From assembly GCF_042477335.2 (NCBI RefSeq), contig NC_091255.1, positions 48,586,501 through 48,650,500 on the forward strand: a DNA stretch of 64,000 bases, written 5' to 3'. Shown in pieces: positions 59,132 to 64,000 of this stretch. Made by a program: the position numbers and the translations under genes. This DNA is from Ovis canadensis. Lineage: Eukaryota > Chordata > Mammalia > Artiodactyla > Bovidae. The notes under the pieces are model-generated. The model was not told where the DNA came from. It did not search any database and worked only from the letters and a program-made list of their open reading frames with translations. Positions within the stretch are counted from its first letter, which is position 1. Each line of letters starts with the position of its first letter.

Positions 59132-59415
59132 AGCTGGTAAAAAAACCCACCTGTGATGCAGGAGACCCCGGGTTGATTCCTAGATTGGAAAGATCCCCTG
59201 GAGAAGGGATAAGCTACCCACTCCAATATTCTTGGGTTTCCTTGGTGGCTTAGCTGTTAAAGACTTGGGTTCAATCCCTGGGTTGGGAAGATCCCCTGGA
59301 GAAGGAAAGAGCTACCCACTCCAGTATTCTGGCCTGGAGAACTCCATGGACTGTATAGTCCATGAGGTCGCAAAGAGTCAGACACGACTGAGTGACTCAC
59401 TTTTCACTTTTTCAG
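59132..59415 (+). mobile_element. Two head-to-tail Bov-tA SINE units
   Basis: The first unit (59132-59235) stops after CTACCCACTCCAATATTCTT. The second (59236-59415) starts GTTTCCTTGGTGGCTTAGCT and has a full tail GACACGACTGAGTGACTC. The first lacks the BovB-like tail. Confidence 0.87.
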
Positions 59416-59937
59416 TAAAGAAAAGTAAAATTTAAAGTAAACCCTGTTCTCCAGAAGCTTTCACATCAGTGGAACAGACATATGTGTTAGTAATTTCTGT
59501 ATGGTATAATAAGGCCTTAATAGAAATGTATTCAACATGCTCTGGGTCAATCAGAGGAAGAAGTAACCAAATTCTTTGGGAAACTGGGATAAATACTGAA
59601 GAAAAGATATTTAAGCCTTAGCTTAAGAGGTGGTTAAGGCAGGGGAAGGTAATCCAGGCAGAGGAAGAATACAACCTGTATTTAAAAAGCACAGCATTGT
59701 AAAAGTGCACGTCAAGTTCAAATTGAAGACCAATAGTTTGGCATGGCTAGAATCGGCATTTAAGGAAAAGGCTAAAGGACTGTCAGAGGTAAGATGGGAC
59801 CACCCTGTTACCTTCTATTAAACACTCTCATAGTACCCTGTATTTTTTGTAACACTTTCCTACCGTGAACTTCTTGTTCAGTGTCTGTATTTTCACAACA
59901 TTCATCCTTAATCCTGAGTAATCAATAGATACTACCC

Positions 59938-60148
59938 ATGGCTCAGATGATAAACAATCTGCTGCAATGGCAGGAGACGTGGGTTTGATCCCTGGGTCAG
60001 GAAGATCTCTTGGAGAAGGGAATGGCAACTCACTCCAGCTTTCTTGCCTGGAGAATTCCATGGACAGTGGAGTCTGGCAGACTACAGTCCATGGGGGTCT
60101 CAAAGAGTCAGACACAACTGAGCAACTAACACTTTCACTTTCTTTCAA
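59938..60148 (+). mobile_element. Bov-tA2-type SINE
   Basis: ATGGCTCAGATGATAAACAA, GGTTTGATCCCTGGGTCAGG, tail GTCAGACACAACTGAGCAAC then CACTTTCACTTTCTTT. Confidence 0.9.
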
Positions 60149-60339
60149 AATTAATAAATCAAGAATAAATTCAAGAATATAATTTTTAGTTGTAATAAAC
60201 ACTAAAATTGTTAATATGTCTATCACAAGGAAGTGGGACTAGGTGATAGGGTTAAGGGGTTTGAGAGGAAACTTTTACTTAATTTGTTTATATTCCTCTG
60301 TACTGCTCAAATCTGTTCTCATTTGTTCTCATTATATTT

Positions 60340-60845
60340 TAAAAGTTTTTATTGAGATAAAAATTCACAGTAAAGTGTGCAGATCTTGTGTTTAGCTTAA
60401 TAAACATTCACACATGTAAACATGGTTACACATCCATGTAACCCCTATCCAGATCAAGATATAAAATATGTCCAGTGCTCCCGAAGAGTCTCTCAGTACT
60501 GCCTCTTCCAAGACATACTGCACCCCCCGAGGTCACCACTGTGGTGACTTCTTCCACCATCGTGTAGTTCTGGTTGTTTTTCACCTCATTTACATGGAGC
60601 TATATAATATGTACTTTTTCAAGCCTTTCTTATTGATGTATAATACACTTCCATTAAAATAAACTGATCTTATGTTAGCTCAGTGAATCTGGATATATTT
60701 CCAGCACTCCAGAAGATTCCCTCATGCCTCTTCCCAGTCAATAATGTCCGCATGAAGATGATCACTATTTTGACTTCTACCACCATTGCTTTGTCTGTTC
60801 TTGAGCATCCTATAAATGGAATCATACAGTCTCACAGAGGGCACC
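60340..60845 (-). mobile_element. Old L1M 3' region, antisense, left part
   Basis: TTTTATTGAGATAAAAATTC and CACATCCATGTAACCCCTAT are typical of antisense L1M 3'UTR. A second similar subregion (ATTTCCAGCACTCCAGAAGA near 60698) suggests internal duplication. It resumes at 61240 after an unrelated block. Confidence 0.68.
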
Positions 60846-61239
60846 ACCCAGATTTTCTTTAGGAGAACCTGCTGTAGGAAGCAGCTTGATGAAGGACCTC
60901 TAACCCACCCTCCTATAGATCTGCCTCCTGAGCCTCTCCTGAGCAGCTCCCTGCCGGAGGCTGAGCGTGGCATCCCAGAGCCTGGCCCTCCTGCCTGATG
61001 GGGAGCCCCCTGGCAGACTGCTTTTGCTCTGGTTGGCTTGGCAGAGACCCTCAGATGGTGCTGGCGTCTGAGACTCTTCCTGCTCAGTCTCTCCCTCCTC
61101 CTCTCCTTTCACAGGTTTTAGATCACGTGCTCTGAAGTTTTGCCATGTCTATTCCTGTTCCCTGTCCCTTCATTCTTCACGAGCTTTCCCCCTATCTTGC
61201 ATAGCTGCTTCCATTCTGGCACCTACTTCTCAGAGGACC
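60846..61239. other. GC-rich block of unknown origin interrupting L1M
   Basis: About 390 bases, clearly GC-richer than both flanks (CTCCTGAGCAGCTCCCTGCC, GGCATCCCAGAGCCTGGCCC, GGTTGGCTTGGCAGAGACCC). It probably belongs to a retroelement (LTR or old LINE 3' end) that I cannot name. The short open frames in it show no similarity I recognise. Confidence 0.45.
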
Positions 61240-61625
61240 CAAACACAAATATGCATTTTTGTGCTGACTTCATTTGCTCAGCATTCTGTCTGTGAGAGCC
61301 ATTCGTGTTGTTACGTGTAGCAGTAATTTGTTCTCTTCTATTGCATAAGTATAGCGCAATATATGTATCCATCCTAATGGTACTGGGTATTTGAATAGTT
61401 TTCAGCTTAGTGCCCTTATTTTGATGTTTTTATACATGCAAGTATTTTGGTGAATACGGGCACTCATTTCTCTTGGGTATATGCCAAGGAAGTGGAGTTG
61501 CTGAGTCACAGGCATATGTTTAGCTTTAGTAGATACTGTTAAAGTTTTCCAAATTAGTGGACCAAGCTACACTCCAAGCACTTATAAGAGTTCCTGTTGC
61601 ATATAATATTTTTACAAATGTAAAT
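61240..61625 (-). mobile_element. Old L1M, antisense, right part
   Basis: Continues the element at 60340: ATATATGTATCCATCCTAAT, CATTTCTCTTGGGTATATGC, GAGTTGCTGAGTCACAGGC, GACCAAGCTACACTCCAAGC. Confidence 0.7.
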
Positions 61626-62053
61626 GTAAGAATAAATAGTTCAAAAGATAGATACAGACCAGATGTATGCCATCTCATCCTAGTTTCATGTTTAAGTTAC
61701 CATTTTTAAAACTGCCCAATAGAAAAAAAATGTTCACACACCCTAAAACGTGCATAGTGGTTATATTAAAGGGAGAAGGGAGATCACTGGGTACCTTTAC
61801 CTTTTACTTTGAGCAATATCTGAAATGCTTTACAGCAAGTACATATTTCTTTCAATTATTGTCTTGAAAAATATTAACTAGAACTAAAAGGCTTATGATG
61901 AAAACCAGCAGGCTCCTCCTATACTCCCCCACACCCCTCAGTCTCGAGGCTCCTAGCTTACCACTCCTTTAATTGCTTCCAAAGATGTGTTGAAATCCCT
62001 TATCAGCTGCCTAATTCTCTTTATTCCTTGTGGGTTTCTATCATTTCCATCAC

Positions 62054-62059
62054 TTTATT
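62054..62059 (-). terminator. GSDMB: Candidate GSDMB polyadenylation signal
   Basis: AATAAA on the minus strand about 235 bases after the GSDMB stop. A second hexamer lies at 62020-62025. Which is used cannot be told from sequence. Confidence 0.5.
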
Positions 62060-62289
62060 GTTATTTAGTGAAATTTGAAGAGAGAGAGAGAGGTAATTAA
62101 TATGATCAGTCTCCCACTTTTAATCAGAAGTTCATCCTACAATCTAGCTGATTTTTGGACATTATTGTAGGGAATGGGATGTATCAAAGAATAGCAGCTC
62201 GTTTTAAAGACATCATTCTGGTGATTGAGATTAGGGATGATGAGGATGGACTGGGGAGGACAGCACTCAGAGGCTGGTGGGGCGAATGC

Positions 62290-62433
62290 TTAGGAAGACA
62301 CAGAGGTGGGCTTCTCACCCAGCTGCAGCAGGATGGAGACAACAACATAGAAGGCATAGAGAGTCCATGCCTCAGGATCACAGCTCACATCTAGGGGCCC
62401 CTCACCCCAGTTCTTCTTCAGGATGGGCTCCAC
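62290..62433 (-). CDS. GSDMB: GSDMB terminal coding exon
   Basis: Acceptor GTTCCCTTTCAG next to 62433; 47 codons plus TAA. It encodes [20 protein letters not shown], then [20 protein letters not shown], ending VSS. It begins in phase 0. Confidence 0.94.
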   Translation of the reverse strand: MEPILKKNWGEGPLDVSCDPEAWTLYAFYVVVSILLQLGEKPTSVSS

Positions 62434-63732
62434 CTGAAAGGGAACCCACCAGATGGTAAAAGCTGAGAACAAGGAAATATACCAAAAATGGCAACTACGT
62501 GGCCATACATACCCCTTAGTCCTGAGTCCATAGCAGAGGTTGTAATCCACCATGGCACAGTTTCCTGCAGAGCCTGGGGAGCCTCATACTCCCAAATAGT
62601 AATAGACACTGCTGATGCGTCAGCATGGGGCCAATTGCCCTCCTGGAACTAGTAGCCTCCCACCCCCTCTCTTGCCCACAGGCAAACAGCAGAGCCTAAA
62701 GACCCCATCCTGAATTGTCCTGAAAACTACATGTCCAGGGAATTGCCACAAACCAGCTGCATAGACGTGAGCTGGCAGTGGACTATGAAGTAGGAAGGGA
62801 CTGGTCACTGAGGTTTCTGGGGCCCTTGAGAGCATGGGCAGTCACTTCCACTAGGACCTGGACACTCAGCCCAGGCTGTCTTACCGTGTCCTTCATGTGG
62901 AGCAGGGTCCCCTTATCTAGGGCCTCAGCAACAAACTGCCGGTACTCAGACAGCTCTGGGGACAAGAGAGAGGGTGGTCAGCAGAGAGGCAGGGCACATA
63001 GTGGGACAGGGCTTTGCTGTCTGATCAGACCTGGGACAAAGCATCACAGGAAGTTCCAGAGAACCCCAGCGTGGCTAGACAGGGGTCATTCCCACTGGGT
63101 TTCTGCTTTCCTCTTAGCCTGCAGGAGGTCAGAGACTGCACCATGGGGAAAGAGGAGGCAGTCCCTCCATCTCTGGCCTGGGGAAGATGGCTGCTTTGTG
63201 AAGTGTGAAGTCTATGCCCCACAAAATGTAAAAGGCAGTGATATCCCCTTCCTCCCAAGAGTTGACTCCGCACAGGTCCCTCTGCTCAGCATGTCCTCCA
63301 TGCCAGCTTATATCCAAGCCCCTCCTCACCCGTCAGGGCATCCAGGACATCCCAAATGGTTTCTGCGCGTGCCTCTATCAAGACCCCAGCAGCGTTGAAA
63401 AGACTGCTTATGAGAGAATTCACTGGGCTGTTCATCTGTAGCTCCCCAGAGCGCTGGATCTCAGACACCTAGGACCAGGAGATGGGAGAGAGGAGGCCAG
63501 TCCCATTAGAGTGGATTGTCTCCCGACTCGTCCCTCCCTCTCTCTGCCCTCTTCTTCCTTGGGCCTCTTACTCTTTGCTCTAGATCCTGTAGCTCTTCAT
63601 CACTGCTGAGGCACTTAGTGAAGCAGTTTAGCACCTCTTTTTGCTCCTCTGGAGTCAGATCCTGGAGGACTCGCACCATGTCCTGAACCCTCTCTTTTAT
63701 GCTTTGGAAATTCTCCAAACTCAAGGACTTCC
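62290..63732 (-). CDS. GSDMB: GSDMB (gasdermin B), last four coding exons
   Basis: Gasdermins are cytosolic proteins whose N-terminal domain forms membrane pores once freed from the inhibitory C-terminal domain. Only the C-terminal part is here. Exons 63572-63732, 63330-63468, 62885-62955 and 62290-62433 (minus) total 515 bases, 170 residues plus stop, with GT/AG sites and matching phases. Diagnostic runs shared with human GSDMB are [12 protein letters not shown]-like, [44 protein letters not shown] and the terminal PTSVSS. The last two fit GSDMB better than GSDMA. The pore-forming half and interdomain linker lie off the right edge. It converges on ZPBP2, as in human. Confidence 0.94.
62885..62955 (-). 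CDS. GSDMB: GSDMB penultimate coding exon
   Basis: Acceptor TCTTGTCCCCAG, donor GTAAGA. Two bases complete a Glu codon, then [20 protein letters not shown] and KDT. It aligns with human [20 protein letters not shown]. Confidence 0.93.
63330..63468 (-). CDS. GSDMB: GSDMB coding exon, third from the end
   Basis: Acceptor CTCCTGGTCCTAG, donor GTGAGG. It encodes [20 protein letters not shown], then [26 protein letters not shown] plus one base. Helical core of the C-terminal domain. Confidence 0.94.
63572..63732 (-). CDS. GSDMB: GSDMB coding exon, fourth from the end
   Basis: Acceptor GTGCCTCCACAG, donor GTAAGA. It enters with two bases of a Gly codon, then [37 protein letters not shown] and LQDLEQR. 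It corresponds to the start of the regulatory domain in human GSDMB. Confidence 0.93.
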
Positions 63733-64000
63733 CTGTGGAGGCACAAATTAAGAATCCAATCCCTGCAGCCTAGCAAGCTCCATTACCAAGGCCCCCCAGA
63801 CCCCATTCTTGATCTATCGTTCTTCTGGAGACCACCTCTCTGTAACTTCCCTTCTTCTAGTCTTTTTCTGTTAACATGAAGCAGATAGACACCCACCATC
63901 ACTGCCTTCTGCTGACCCCACTTCCACCTCCCAGTTCACCTTCAGTCTAGTACCAACCCCCAATTCTTCTCCACCACCAGGAAGTCAAAGCTTATGTAGT
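63733..64000 (-). other. GSDMB: GSDMB intron, partial
   Basis: Intronic sequence upstream (on the minus strand) of the first visible GSDMB exon. I see no further exon before the edge. Confidence 0.7.

Noticed and set aside
62778-63398. 206-codon plus-strand open frame
   Set aside because: Antisense shadow of two GSDMB exons and an intron.
1-64000. CRISPR arrays, operons, ribosome binding sites or phage-like modules
   Set aside because: The sequence is a mammalian chromosome segment; no regularly spaced identical repeats with unique spacers or bacterial gene organisation were seen.

Overview
The window is ruminant (cattle-like) nuclear DNA. It carries many BovB (RTE) LINE copies, Bov-tA and Bov-A2 SINEs with intact target-site duplications, CHR-type tRNA SINEs and ruminant L1 tails, a combination known from bovids. 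I recognise three host genes by protein similarity: IKZF3, ZPBP2 and GSDMB. Their order and orientation match human 17q12-q21 (IKZF3 minus, ZPBP2 plus, GSDMB minus), so this is the syntenic ruminant segment.

Layout. Positions 1-28.3 kb hold the 5' part of IKZF3 on the minus strand: coding exon 2 (6211-6264) and the seven coding bases of exon 1 (28030-28036), in a GC-rich promoter block, separated by a 21.8 kb intron full of repeats. A 3.7 kb head-to-head interval leads to a CpG island at about 31.6-32.2 kb and ZPBP2 on the plus strand. All eight ZPBP2 coding exons are present (32034-42646), with consistent GT/AG sites and reading phases and a 326-residue product. Introns 4 and 6 contain large BovB insertions. 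Positions 43-48.5 kb are an old minus-strand L1 broken up by younger SINE and BovB insertions. At 48.5-51.06 kb lies a processed SCAMP2 retrocopy on the minus strand, with poly(A), a 10 bp target-site duplication and one clear frameshift. Positions 51-62 kb are again L1, BovB and SINE sequence. The last four coding exons of GSDMB (C-terminal regulatory domain) lie on the minus strand at 62290-63732; the pore-forming part is beyond the right edge.

The genes have unrelated jobs: IKZF3 (Aiolos) is a lymphocyte transcription factor, ZPBP2 a sperm acrosomal protein and GSDMB a gasdermin. What links them is conserved position and probably shared cis-regulation: IKZF3 and ZPBP2 are divergent, ZPBP2 and GSDMB convergent. 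I found no CRISPR array, operon, functional RNA gene or convincing novel coding system. The most notable unusual structures are the SCAMP2 retrocopy, a convergent BovB inverted pair in ZPBP2 intron 4, a BovB that split a SINE in intron 6, and several nested insertions readable from their duplications. Repeat subfamily names are from memory of consensus sequences and were not checked against a library.
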